Both the position numbers and the translations under genes were made by a program. Of a stretch of DNA of 64,000 nt, positions 47,895-57,149 are shown piece after piece (position 1 is the first letter of the stretch; each line of letters opens with the position of its first letter). The stretch covers positions 31,206-95,205 of the forward strand of contig CAJOEC010000026.1 of NCBI GenBank assembly GCA_905233425.1, given 5' to 3'. The DNA is from an uncultured Prevotella sp. GTDB taxonomy: Bacteria > Bacteroidota > Bacteroidia > Bacteroidales > Bacteroidaceae. Below the pieces are notes generated by a model. It was not told where the DNA came from, did not search any database, and saw only the letters and a list, made by a program, of their open reading frames with translations.

Positions 47895-49787
47895 TTATTC
47901 CAGGTAGGTGTAGCCGTAGAGGCCGGAGCGGTAGTTCGAAAGGAACTCCTTGCCCTCTTCGAGTGTGATCCTGCCCTGCTTGACGCTCTTTGTCACCCAC
48001 ATCTCGAGCTGGCGGACAAGCTTCTTGGGGTTGTACTGCACATATTCGAGCACCTCCTCCACGGTCTCGCCGTCGATTATCTGGTCGATGTGGTACTGTC
48101 CGTCCTTCACGCTGATGTGCACCGCCGTGGTGTCGCCGAAGAGATTGTGCATGTCGCCGAGAATCTCCTGGTAGGCTCCCACGAGGAACACTCCGAGGTA
48201 GTAGTCTTCGTTCTTCTTCAATGCGTGTACGGGCAGCGAGTGCGAGTTGTGGCGGTTGGTGGTGAAGTTCGCAATCTTTCCGTCCGAGTCGCAGGTGATG
48301 TCCTGCAGCGTGGCGTTGCGCGTGGGTCGCTCGTCGAGGCGCTGGATGGGCATGATCGGAAAGACCTGGTCGATGGCCCACGAGTCGCTGAGGCTCTGGA
48401 AGAGGGAGAAATTGCAGAAATACTTGTCGGCCAAGAGCTTGTCAATCTTCATCAGCTCTTCGGGGATGTGCTTCAGCGTCTTTGCCAAGGCATGGATCTC
48501 GTGGCACACGCTCCAGTACATCGCCTCCACCTCGGCGCGTGTCTTCAGGTCGACGATGCCGTGGCTGAAGAGGTCGAGCACCTCCTCGCGTATCTGCTCG
48601 GCGTCATGCCAGTCCTCGAGGACGTTGCGCGGCGAGAGGTTGTCCCATATCTCGTAGAGGTCCTTCACCAACTGGTGCGAATTCTCGTCGGGTTCGAACT
48701 CCTCGGGCATCTCGGGCAGCGAGGCCGTTTCCAGCACGTCGATGACGAGGACGCTGTGGTGGGCGGCAAGCGAGCGGCCGCTCTCGGTGATGATGTTGGG
48801 GTGGGGGATGCTGTTCTTGTTGGCCGCGTCGACGAAGGTGTAGATGCAGTCGTTGACATACTCCTGTATGCTGTAGTTCACCGAGCTTTCCGACGATGGC
48901 GAGCGCGTGCCGTCGTAGTCGACGCCCAGTCCGCCGCCGCAGTCCACGAAGTCCACATTGTAGCCCATCTTGTGCAGCTGCACGTAGAACTGCGATGCCT
49001 CGCGCAGGGCTGTCTGTATGCGGCGAATCTTCGTTATCTGGCTTCCGATGTGGAAATGAATGAGGCGCAGGCAGTCGCGTAGTCCGCGCTTGTCGAGCGT
49101 TTCGAGGGCTTCAAGCAGTTCGGCGCTTGTCAGTCCGAACTTCGAGGCGTCGCCGCCGCTCTCCTCCCACTTGCCGGCTCCGCTCGAAGCCAGTTTTATG
49201 CGTATGCCGATGTTTGGACGCACGTCGAGCTTCTTCGCCACGCGGGCGATGATTTCCAGCTCGTTCATCTTCTCCACAACAATAAATATATGCTTGCCCA
49301 TCTTCTGCGCCAGCAGGGCCAGCTCAATGTACGACTGGTCCTTGTATCCGTTGCAGACGATGATTGAGTCGCTCTGGCACTGCATGGCGATGACGGCGTG
49401 CAGTTCGGGCTTCGAGCCGGCCTCCAGTCCGAGGTTGAACTTGCGTCCGTGGCTGATGATCTCCTCGACCACGGGCTGCATCTGGTTCACCTTGATGGGG
49501 TAGACCACATAGTTCTCGCCTTTGTATTCATATTCGTCGGCGGCCTTCTTGAAGCAGCTCCACGTCTTCTCGATGCGGTTGTCGAGGATGTCGGGGAAGC
49601 GCAGCAGCACAGGCGCGGTGACGTCGCGCAGCTGTAGCTCGTCCATCACCTCGCGCAGGTCAATCTGCGCCGTGTCCTTGCATGGCGTCACGTAGACGTG
49701 CCCCTGCTCGTTGATACCGAAGTAGCTGGTGCCCCAACCGTTGATGTTATACAGTTCGCGGGCGTCGTCGATGGTCCATTTCTTCAT
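47895..49787 (-). CDS. speA: Biosynthetic arginine decarboxylase
   Basis: From ATG 49787 (MKKWTIDDARELYNINGWGTSYFGINEQGHVYV) the 630-aa PLP enzyme shows VYPIKVNQMQPVVEEI, GLEAGSKPELHAVIAM, LIHFHIGSQITKI and DCGGGLGVDYDGT. The Lys in VYPIKVNQ is the PLP position. It makes agmatine from arginine for polyamine synthesis. Promoter box TACCTTTG at 49838-49831 lies 43 bases upstream. Confidence 0.95.
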   Translation of the reverse strand: MKKWTIDDARELYNINGWGTSYFGINEQGHVYVTPCKDTAQIDLREVMDELQLRDVTAPVLLRFPDILDNRIEKTWSCFKKAADEYEYKGENYVVYPIKVNQMQPVVEEIISHGRKFNLGLEAGSKPELHAVIAMQCQSDSIIVCNGYKDQSYIELALLAQKMGKHIFIVVEKMNELEIIARVAKKLDVRPNIGIRIKLASSGAGKWEESGGDASKFGLTSAELLEALETLDKRGLRDCLRLIHFHIGSQITKIRRIQTALREASQFYVQLHKMGYNVDFVDCGGGLGVDYDGTRSPSSESSVNYSIQEYVNDCIYTFVDAANKNSIPHPNIITESGRSLAAHHSVLVIDVLETASLPEMPEEFEPDENSHQLVKDLYEIWDNLSPRNVLEDWHDAEQIREEVLDLFSHGIVDLKTRAEVEAMYWSVCHEIHALAKTLKHIPEELMKIDKLLADKYFCNFSLFQSLSDSWAIDQVFPIMPIQRLDERPTRNATLQDITCDSDGKIANFTTNRHNSHSLPVHALKKNEDYYLGVFLVGAYQEILGDMHNLFGDTTAVHISVKDGQYHIDQIIDGETVEEVLEYVQYNPKKLVRQLEMWVTKSVKQGRITLEEGKEFLSNYRSGLYGYTYLE

Positions 49788-49830
49788 TTCTCGGAGAATC
49801 TGTTTGTTATGGTTAAAGATATCGTTGGCG

Positions 49831-49838
49831 CAAAGGTA
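49831..49838 (-). promoter_or_regulatory. Promoter box of speA
   Basis: TACCTTTG on the minus strand, 43 bases before the speA ATG. Confidence 0.55.
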
Positions 49839-50106
49839 CACAAAAGTAATCAATAACGAAACCTTTTAGACATCTTTTAACGCTTTTTCTTCTAAAAGTG
49901 GCTTTAGAATCCTCATAAAAATTCAGAATACTCAGTGCCTCTGTGTTACGAAAGTACGGCATCCGTGGTACATAGGTACGGCACGTAATGAAATTTCATA
50001 TAGGCTTTGAATTGGTATTTGCCGCCAACAAAGTTAAAAAGGATTAATTCACGAACTGTATAGCAGAAAAAGTCGTATTTTTGCAGAAGGTCACAAAACT
50101 AACCGT
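49839..50106. other. Intergenic region with promoter box of the receptor gene
   Basis: AT-rich spacer between speA and the outer-membrane receptor gene. TATTTTTG at 50076-50083 is the likely -7 box of the plus-strand gene at 50107. GTACGGCA occurs twice near 49960-49985. Nothing else is recognised. Confidence 0.5.
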
Positions 50107-51732
50107 ATGCACCGGCAGATTCTCATATTGTTATACCTTTTGCTCTTGTCCGCCTCTATGTTCGCAGAAGATAGTCTGCCCATCATAGAGATTAAGGCAG
50201 ACAGGACGATGATTTATCCCCAGCGGATGGAGCTGATGGGGGAAGAGTCGTTGATGGATGTCCTGCAGATGGTGCCCGAACTGATGATTGGCGGTTATGA
50301 GAATGTCATTGCCAGTTATAACCTCCGCATCGACAACTGTCCGATGAATGGTGACACGAGGCTGATTCTGAGTCAGATGAAAGCCAAGGACATTGCTAAG
50401 ATTCAGGTTTGCGACAATACGGGTGTGGCGAAGGGAACCATTGGAATGGGTAGGGTACTGGATATTAACATGAAGATGCCCGACAGGCTGGAAGGTTTCG
50501 TGGAAGGACAGGGAGACTTTGGGAAGGACGCAGCTGGCATTGGCTCTGTGAATGCGTTGTACGGTAGCAGGAGTACCGACCTATATGCCAATGCGTCTTA
50601 TCGTCATCAGGATGGGAATGAGGAGTATCTGACGCTTCATGCGACGAACCGGTTTGATGACAGGAACAGGCTGTTGACCTATTTCACCCAGCAATATCTT
50701 GACCGCCCTTCTGGCATGTCGCGGAAGGTCATGGGCAGGGCGCGATACTTCCACACCTTCAATGACCTGGGTACAGAATTGCTCATCGTGGGCGGTTATC
50801 AGTATAACAGTGATCAGGTTTTCTCCAACAAGCTGCCGTTGTATATCGTTGAGCTGAATACGCCTTTGTCTTCCAAGCGGCTGTCGATGATGCTGGGTGT
50901 TGAGGGCGATTTCCTCATGACCAAACAAAAGAATACGGACAGGAGTTGGGATGTCTTCAACAATGACGTCTATCTGCAGTTCACCTATTCCCTGCCTAAG
51001 TGGAAGTTGACTGTTGGCAATCGCGTGATGTTCTATAACTATAACCTGATGGATGCTGAAACCACACAAAAACATTCTGACACCCGCAACAACACGAATG
51101 CCTGCGTCATCTTTGTGCCCGACAACCAGAATCAGATTCAGCTGGGCTATTACCGCAAATACTATAATCCTTCCTACTTGGCTCTCTTTATGGATGCCAA
51201 TACGCTTTTTGATGAAGAATGGATGAGGGCTAAGGGACTGTTAAAGGAATGGGATATCAATCAAGTGAAGCTGGCATACGCCATCGTAGGGGCAGGCCCT
51301 GTGCTAGCCCGCCATAAGTTGACGGTGCAGACGGAGGCGAGTTATTATATCATTGAAGGGGGCGAGAATTTCGCAGAACTGGGGGCATCGGCTTACTGGC
51401 GGGCTGGCACAGGGCCTGCCCCTACGGTGGCGCTGACAGGCGGGGCAAACCTGTACACAGCCGGGAGTGGAACATACGCTTCATTCCGCTTTGCTCCCAC
51501 TGCTTATCTTCCTCATGCGTGGCAGATAGGTCTGCAGCTGGTATATTACACCAAGTGGACGCCGATACGTGAGGTAAATGGCACTCCTGCGTATGGTTGT
51601 CTGTCTGTGAACAAGCAATTAGGCAGGAGATGGAATATGGGTATTGACTGGCATGATATGTTTGACGCATTCTGTAGTGATGTGGTAATAAACAGACATG
51701 CTGCCAATATAAAATTGCAGTATAGATTCTAA
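50107..51732 (+). CDS. TonB-dependent receptor-like outer-membrane protein with repeat insertions
   Basis: The 541-aa product has a signal peptide (MHRQILILLYLLLLSASMFA), a plug-like segment (ESLMDVLQMVPELMI ... NLRIDNCPMNGDTRLILSQMKAKDIAKIQVCDNTGVAKGTIG) and then about 400 residues of alternating strands that end in F (LQYRF), a beta-barrel closure. The barrel is shorter than most TonB receptors. At about residues 394-402 (GAGPVLAR) and 432-440 (RAGTGPAP) two GTAGGGGCAGG repeats are translated in opposite orientations. gltS starts 20 bases downstream. Substrate unknown. Confidence 0.76.
   Translation: MHRQILILLYLLLLSASMFAEDSLPIIEIKADRTMIYPQRMELMGEESLMDVLQMVPELMIGGYENVIASYNLRIDNCPMNGDTRLILSQMKAKDIAKIQVCDNTGVAKGTIGMGRVLDINMKMPDRLEGFVEGQGDFGKDAAGIGSVNALYGSRSTDLYANASYRHQDGNEEYLTLHATNRFDDRNRLLTYFTQQYLDRPSGMSRKVMGRARYFHTFNDLGTELLIVGGYQYNSDQVFSNKLPLYIVELNTPLSSKRLSMMLGVEGDFLMTKQKNTDRSWDVFNNDVYLQFTYSLPKWKLTVGNRVMFYNYNLMDAETTQKHSDTRNNTNACVIFVPDNQNQIQLGYYRKYYNPSYLALFMDANTLFDEEWMRAKGLLKEWDINQVKLAYAIVGAGPVLARHKLTVQTEASYYIIEGGENFAELGASAYWRAGTGPAPTVALTGGANLYTAGSGTYASFRFAPTAYLPHAWQIGLQLVYYTKWTPIREVNGTPAYGCLSVNKQLGRRWNMGIDWHDMFDAFCSDVVINRHAANIKLQYRF
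51286..51311. repeat. GTAGGGGCAGG repeat inside receptor gene (forward)
   Basis: 26-bp unit in the same orientation as the 20810 copy, read in frame as VGAGPVLAR. Confidence 0.78.
51400..51425. repeat. GTAGGGGCAGG repeat inside receptor gene (inverted)
   Basis: Reverse copy (CGGGCTGGCAC ... CCTGCCCCTAC) 88 bases after the forward one; read in frame as RAGTGPAPT. The two could form a large hairpin. Confidence 0.78.
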
Positions 51733-51751
51733 CGATAACAAGAAAGTGAGT

Positions 51752-53020
51752 ATGACAAGTGTTGAACTGGATATGATACAAACAGCCGGCATCGGTGCCT
51801 TAGCCCTCATCGTCGGCATGGTTTTAACGCGCAAGGTTGCTTTCCTGCAGAAATTCTGTGTGCCGTCGCCGGTGAGCGGTGGTATCATCTTTTCATTGCT
51901 TACCCTGGCACTCTATGGCTGGTTCAATGTCGAGGTGTCGTTCGATGGCACCTTGAAGGATGTCTTTATGCTGGCATTCTTCACCAGCGTCGGTTTCCAG
52001 AGCGACCTGAAAGTCATCAAGCAAGGTGGCCGGCTCCTGGTGATCATGCTTGCCCTGCTGATTGCGATTATTGCTTTGCAGAACATTATGCCCGTGGGAA
52101 TTACCCGGCTCATGGGTGTCAATCCATTAATTGGCATGGCTGCCGGGAGTATATCCATGACAGGCGGACATGGCACGGCAGGAGGATTTGCCAGCGTTCT
52201 TGAAGGAATGGGACTGCAAGGCGCGGGAACAATAGGCATGGCAGCAGCCACCTTTGGCCTCATTGCCGGTTCTATGATAGGCGGCCCGATGGCAGAGCGG
52301 ATTATCCGCAAGAGACTGACGCATGAGCAGGTGCAGCCACTGGATGAAGAGATTGACCCTGCAATGGCCGGTATCGAGAGCGACGAGGCTTCGCCAACGG
52401 GTCGTGCCAAGCGTGTCAGCACCAACGAGCAGGAGTTCCAACAGTATGCGAAGGCCTCCTATTGCATTCTCCTGGTCATGGGTGCTGGCACCTTGTTGAG
52501 CTGGCTGCTGGCAAAGACGGGCATCACGTTCCCCACCTATTTCGGAGCCTTGATCCTGGCCGCCGTCGTTCGTAACGTCATGGGATTCGTCAGCTACAAG
52601 GACGAAGGCAAATGGGAGAAAGCCGATAAGTTGCTTGACATGGAGCGGATAATCAGCGTGGGCAACATCTGTCTGTCTTTGTTCCTCGGCATGGCCATGA
52701 TCTCCCTCAAGCTTTGGGAACTGCAGAGCCTGGCCCTTCCCTTGATCGTCGTCCTGGTGTCTCAGGTACTGATGATGGCCCTGTTTGTACAATTTATTGC
52801 ATTCCCGCTGTTAGGTCGCGACTATGATGCCGCCGTGCTGTGTGCAGGTATGTGCGGCTTCGGCCTTGGCGCCACCCCCAATGCCATGGCCAACATGAGT
52901 GCCGTATGCTATAAATACCGCTATACGGTCAAGCCCTTCCTCATCGTTCCAATCATCGGCGCCATGTTCGCCGATTTAATCAATACGGGAATAATCACTC
53001 TCTTCCTGAATATCCTGTAA
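51752..53020 (+). CDS. gltS: Sodium/glutamate symporter
   Basis: From ATG 51752 (a GTG at 51746 in frame is an alternative) the 422-aa membrane protein matches GltS: FCVPSPVSGGIIFSLL, MLAFFTSVGFQSDLK, INPLIGMAAGSISMTGGHGTAGGF type sequence, and CGFGLGATPNAMANM in the second half. The two inverted-topology halves each hold the conserved GGHGT / GLGATPNA loops that bind Na+ and glutamate. Convergent with the beheaded metalloprotease gene, eight bases apart. Confidence 0.9.
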   Translation: MTSVELDMIQTAGIGALALIVGMVLTRKVAFLQKFCVPSPVSGGIIFSLLTLALYGWFNVEVSFDGTLKDVFMLAFFTSVGFQSDLKVIKQGGRLLVIMLALLIAIIALQNIMPVGITRLMGVNPLIGMAAGSISMTGGHGTAGGFASVLEGMGLQGAGTIGMAAATFGLIAGSMIGGPMAERIIRKRLTHEQVQPLDEEIDPAMAGIESDEASPTGRAKRVSTNEQEFQQYAKASYCILLVMGAGTLLSWLLAKTGITFPTYFGALILAAVVRNVMGFVSYKDEGKWEKADKLLDMERIISVGNICLSLFLGMAMISLKLWELQSLALPLIVVLVSQVLMMALFVQFIAFPLLGRDYDAAVLCAGMCGFGLGATPNAMANMSAVCYKYRYTVKPFLIVPIIGAMFADLINTGIITLFLNIL

Positions 53021-53027
53021 CTATGTT

Positions 53028-55832
53028 CTACGGTATTCTCGCGTTGGCTGCCATGATATTTATTATTGTGGCGATGTCGGCCACATCGACCACGCCGTCG
53101 TTGTTCACGTCGGCGCTACGGGCGGACACGGGGTCTGCCCCTCCGGAGGCCATGACGCTGATGACAGTGGCGATGTCGGCCACGTCGATGGTGCCGTCGC
53201 CATTCACGTCGCCTGGTGCCGCGGCCTGCCCGAAGAAAAGGAGGCGGAAATGGTCGAACATGGTCCAGTAGTAGGTCGGTGCCTTGGTGCACTTTATCCC
53301 TACCCGCAGGCTCTTGCCGGCCTCGGCCACCTCGGCCTCCACGCTGCTGTCGTAGAGTCCCTTGGCGAAATACTTCGAGGCACCCACCATGCAGTTCGGC
53401 ACGTATTTGCCGTCGCCCATCTTCTGGTCGCTGCCCCATCCGCCGTCGTTGAAGAGGGGCGAGGGCTGGCGGTCGTCGCAGATATGGTGCACGGGTTCCG
53501 ACGTGCTGTTGATGTAGAGCGACGTGGTGACCACGGCGGTGCCAGCCGCGTAGGGTGCGTAGATGTCGTCATTACTGCCGGGACGCTGGAAGGCGTTGGC
53601 ATGAAGCTGGTATATGCCGCACGGCATCTGCTCGAGCGTCTGGTAGAAGTTGAAGGTCTTCTCATAGAACTCGTCGGCCTGTGCGTCGTAGCCAGGGACG
53701 CCATTCGTCGATGTCCATCCGGCGATGGCATCGGTGTCGAAGTCGGGATTCTCGAGCATGAATGTGAGGTCGAAGGGGTTTTCGGCATCGGTGGCTGACA
53801 CGTTAGAGAGGAACGTCATGCATGAGGAGCGTGCCTGCTCTGTGAGGGCGTCCACCTCCTTGCCCTTGGTGCAGGTATAGGCCTGCTCCTCGATGGCGGC
53901 AAGTGCCTGTGCCAGGGTTTCGTCGGCATCGGAACCGCCCACCTCGACATGCGGGGTCTGGGCCAGCTTGCGTATCTGTGCCAGCACCTTCTGCAGCTCC
54001 TGCAGCGAGAGGTCGAGGTTGCCGTTGTCGAAGTTCTGGGCTTCCTCGGCCGTAAGGATGAGCCAGCGCTGCGTGGTGGCCGACTTGGCGATGTTCCATG
54101 CTGCCGTGGCTGTCTTGCCGTTGGCGTTGGCCACAAGGACGTGAGGATTGGCCGAGCTCTCAGGGTGTATGATATAGTAGCCGCGATGGCCGGAGACGTC
54201 CACACGTCCGCGCATCAGGTGGAAGTTGGTGGTAGAGGGCACACTGCTGCCCGTCACCTTTGTGGTCTTGATGCCTCCAGAGTAGGTCATGTAGTAACCG
54301 GTGGCGGCATTGCGCAGCTGGTAGTACTGGTTGCCGGGAGTGAACGCAAGATACCAGGCGGCAGCGTCGTCGGCGGCAGCCTCCTCGGCATCCATGGTCT
54401 TCCACTCAAGGGTGTGGGAAGCCGTCTCCACGAGATAGGCGCTGTGCAGTCCGCGCTGCTCACTCTCGTTCTTGATGTAGTATTTCACACCGTCCTCGTG
54501 GTTGAAGGCATAGTATGGCAGGGCATAGCCTATCTCGCCCGACCCGGGCAGACCGTCCTCGTTGAGTGCCTGCGCCAGGATGCCCATCATGCAGTAGAGG
54601 TTGTCGCTGTGGGTGTCCTCATGGGCACCGTTGCAGCCGTAGGGCCAGAGGTGCATGTCGTCGCCGGTGATGACGGCCGTCTCGCTGTTGTCCCAGAAGC
54701 GCACGGCCTCGGTCACGCGGTCGCCGAGCCAGTCGCCACGGTTGCCGGCGGAGCGCATCTCGCCGTTCCACCACATATCGTGGGTGCCCACGCCGATGCC
54801 ATGGAAGGCCTCGTGCATGATGGTGCCCGGCTGCTGGTAGCTGCTGCTCTCGCCCACGCGCATCCATCCGCCGTAGCTGCAGTCGGCGGTGGGGGTGCCG
54901 GGGCTGTAGTTCACGCTGATGCCGAAGCCGTGGATGCTGGTGAGGTTGTTCCAGTAGTAGTCCATCGAGAGGTCGATGGCATAGTTGATGCGGTCGTTGG
55001 TGGCTTCGTCGCCGCCGTTGTTGTACCAGTGGCCCACGGTGCCCTTGGGCACGGTGACCACCTTAATGACGTCGCCATAGCCCACGGCATAGCTCTTGGT
55101 GATGGCATACGCACGCATATAATAGACGGTGGCGGGCTTCAGGTTGCGCAGCCAGTAGATGCGTCCGGCCTGGTCCAGATATTCCGTGGTGCGGTTGTCG
55201 GTGACCTTCGGGTCGGGGTTCTCTGCCCAGCAGAATCCTTGCTCCAAGATGTTGCTGCCCGTTACTGTGCTGCGTCCGAAGGCCCATGTGCATCCGCGTA
55301 TGAAGCGCGGGTCGGTCTTGGCCACGGGGGGCGTGCCGCTGCCGTTGAGGACTCTGAACGCAAACGATGCTGCTGCTAAGGGCGCGATGGCTGCCTCTGC
55401 CTGTGCGTCGGTGGTCGCGGTGTTGTCATAGACAGCCTGCGCAGCGTCGATGGCCGCCTGGTATTCGTCCTTCTGCGTCGCCGAGGATGCGTCAAGCTCG
55501 CTCTGGGCCTCGCTGATGGCCGTTGCCAACCGGGCAAACACCTCTGCGGAAGCGACGGCATCGGCGTAGGCGGCCTCCAGCTCACGGGCAGCCTCGGCCC
55601 AGCCGTCATTGCCGGGCTGTGTGAGCAGCGCCTTCAGCTTGTCGATGGCAGACTGCAGGGCCTCTTTTGCCTTGCTGTTCATGCGCTCTGCTGCCTTCGC
55701 CTCAGCCTTTGCCAAGAGAACCTCCATCCCGGCGCGGATGTCGTCGAGGCTGCTGCCGATGTACTCTAACCTGAAATTGTCCACGGCAAGCCAGTTGCCC
55801 GTTGCTCCCACGGCCTCGAAGCCCAGCTCCAA
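53028..55832 (-). pseudogene. Beheaded dockerin metalloprotease (5' end lost)
   Basis: The frame is open from a TTG at 55832 (stop at 55851) to 53028, giving about 934 codons. There is no start or signal peptide: the first residues (ELGFEAVGATGNWLAVDNFRLEYIGSS) look like the end of a sugar- or ligand-binding domain that should be preceded by more protein. Later parts are a helical region, a zinc protease block (GTIMHEAFHGIGVGTHDMW), RICIN- or lectin-like repeats and two dockerin-like units at the end (DVNGDGTIDVADIATVISVMAS, DVNNDGVVDVADIATIINIMAA). It probably was a large secreted protease; its 5' half was lost when it fused to the partner gene of the AAA ATPase. Confidence 0.68.
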
Positions 55833-55900
55833 AACAACTTTTGAAGAGTGTCAAATAATCTTGGCTCTCTAACAGTTCCTTCAAATACGAATAGAATCAT
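55766..55900 (-). pseudogene. Truncated partner gene of AAA ATPase (RloB-like start)
   Basis: An ATG at 55900 overlaps the AAA ATPase stop by four bases (ATGA). It reads MILFVFEGTVREPRLFDTLQ, which looks like the start of the TOPRIM/RloB-like partners that follow such ATPases (FVFEG..EP.LF.TL). After about 24 codons the sequence joins the protease gene in another frame and the small frame stops at 55766. So the second gene of a two-gene defence-like operon has been cut away. Confidence 0.6.
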
Positions 55901-56997
55901 ACTTCAAATGCCCCTCCTCGGAATAGCTTCTCAATGTTATGTCCCCATCTTAGTTCTTTTTCTGTGCAATCTACCAATGCCTTGATTTTGTTATTTTCAA
56001 TAATAAAGTTGCAATCCGGTCGCAACAGTTCGTTTGTCATCAAGAATGTGTTATGGGAAGTGGTAAACACTTGGCAATTAAGGTTGAAAAGTTGCTTACA
56101 TACTTCATATGACAACCTGAAATGATAGAATGCATCAAATTCATCAATAAACACGAAAGATGCTACTGACATTCTCTTAATCCATACATAGAGAAGTTCT
56201 AATGCCAAGGTTCCTGTTGATGCAATCGACTGGAAGGAAATCGTATTGCCTCCTATTTCACAGAATAAATTCTTGTCGCCTTCTTTTGGAGGGACGAAGT
56301 TAAATCGTTGTTCGCTCACCTTAGCCAGGAATCTTGAGAAATCCTCAATATACTTATTTCGAATGATAAATTCCTCCAGGCTAAACGTGGCTGTTTCAAG
56401 TCCAATAAATTCACGACTATCCAAATTCTTAAACCACAACATGGAATTTACAAACAGTATCAATTTAACTATGTAATGATCCTGAGGGAATGGATAGGAT
56501 GCTGTCAGAAAGTTAATGACGGAAACACTATTCACATTCTGTTTGAAGTTTTCTTTTACTGTAGCATCAACCTTAAATTGCTCATCGTCAATTTCAAAAA
56601 CAGACTGATCTCTTTTGAACACCTGTTTGTTGTTTACAATCAAGGACTCTGACACAAGCAAGCCTACAGAATTTTTTGAATAATGATATTCCAAGATGTC
56701 ATTATCAAACTTGAACACATACTCAAATTCAACAGGTGAGTTGGGATTACCTGTATATACAAAGTTTGAATAGTAGTCCGTCTTTTTCCACTTTGCAGAG
56801 AGATGGTTTTCTATGTCGAATATAGCCAAAGCAAAATTTGATTTTCCAGAGCCATTAGGGCCGTATATGATACCATTCTTGATGATGCCATCCTTAACAG
56901 CATATTTGTTAAACTCATAATTACTTGGATGGGACAAGTCCCACTCTAACCTTTCAGCAAAACCTCGGAAGTTTTTTACAGCAAATTTGATAAGCAT
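55897..56997 (-). CDS. AAA ATPase (AAA_15/OLD-like), defence-associated
   Basis: The 366-aa protein has Walker A GPNGSGKS (residues 46-53), an ABC-like signature region ASTGTLALELLYVWI, Walker B FVFIDEFDAF and a late H-loop-like TTSHNTFL. It belongs with the RecF/OLD-like ATPases found as the first gene of RloA/RloB, AbiL-like or retron-type phage-defence operons. Its normal downstream partner starts with ATGA overlap but is truncated, so the system is likely inactive. A TATATTTG box lies upstream. The low-GC, Lys/Asn-rich sequence differs from its neighbours and suggests recent transfer. Confidence 0.84.
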   Translation of the reverse strand: MLIKFAVKNFRGFAERLEWDLSHPSNYEFNKYAVKDGIIKNGIIYGPNGSGKSNFALAIFDIENHLSAKWKKTDYYSNFVYTGNPNSPVEFEYVFKFDNDILEYHYSKNSVGLLVSESLIVNNKQVFKRDQSVFEIDDEQFKVDATVKENFKQNVNSVSVINFLTASYPFPQDHYIVKLILFVNSMLWFKNLDSREFIGLETATFSLEEFIIRNKYIEDFSRFLAKVSEQRFNFVPPKEGDKNLFCEIGGNTISFQSIASTGTLALELLYVWIKRMSVASFVFIDEFDAFYHFRLSYEVCKQLFNLNCQVFTTSHNTFLMTNELLRPDCNFIIENNKIKALVDCTEKELRWGHNIEKLFRGGAFEV

Positions 56998-57093
56998 AAC
57001 TATTTACTTTGTTTATTCTGCTACAAATATACATATATTATTCTGTACTCCGTAATTTTTTTACGGAAAAATAACAATTGGGACTCAAAAAGC

Positions 57094-57130
57094 TAAAAAA
57101 AGAGGTGCAACACAACTGCTGCACCTCTTA
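57094..57130 (-). terminator. Terminator of dnaK
   Basis: AGAGGTGCA (57101-57109) pairs with TGCACCTCT (57120-57128) and a T run follows on the minus strand (A run 57094-57100). It lies 20 bases after the dnaK stop. Confidence 0.85.
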
Positions 57131-57149
57131 TTTATTATAATAATGTAAA

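Noticed and set aside
53949..55379. Plus-strand frame of 476 codons over the metalloprotease remnant
   Set aside because: High-GC shadow frame; the opposite strand has the HEAFHGIG protease block and dockerin units.
55702..55884. Minus-strand frame beginning MKELLESQDYL as a gene start
   Set aside because: The frame starting at 55900 with ATGA overlap is a better operon continuation; the other frame mixes both sides of the join.
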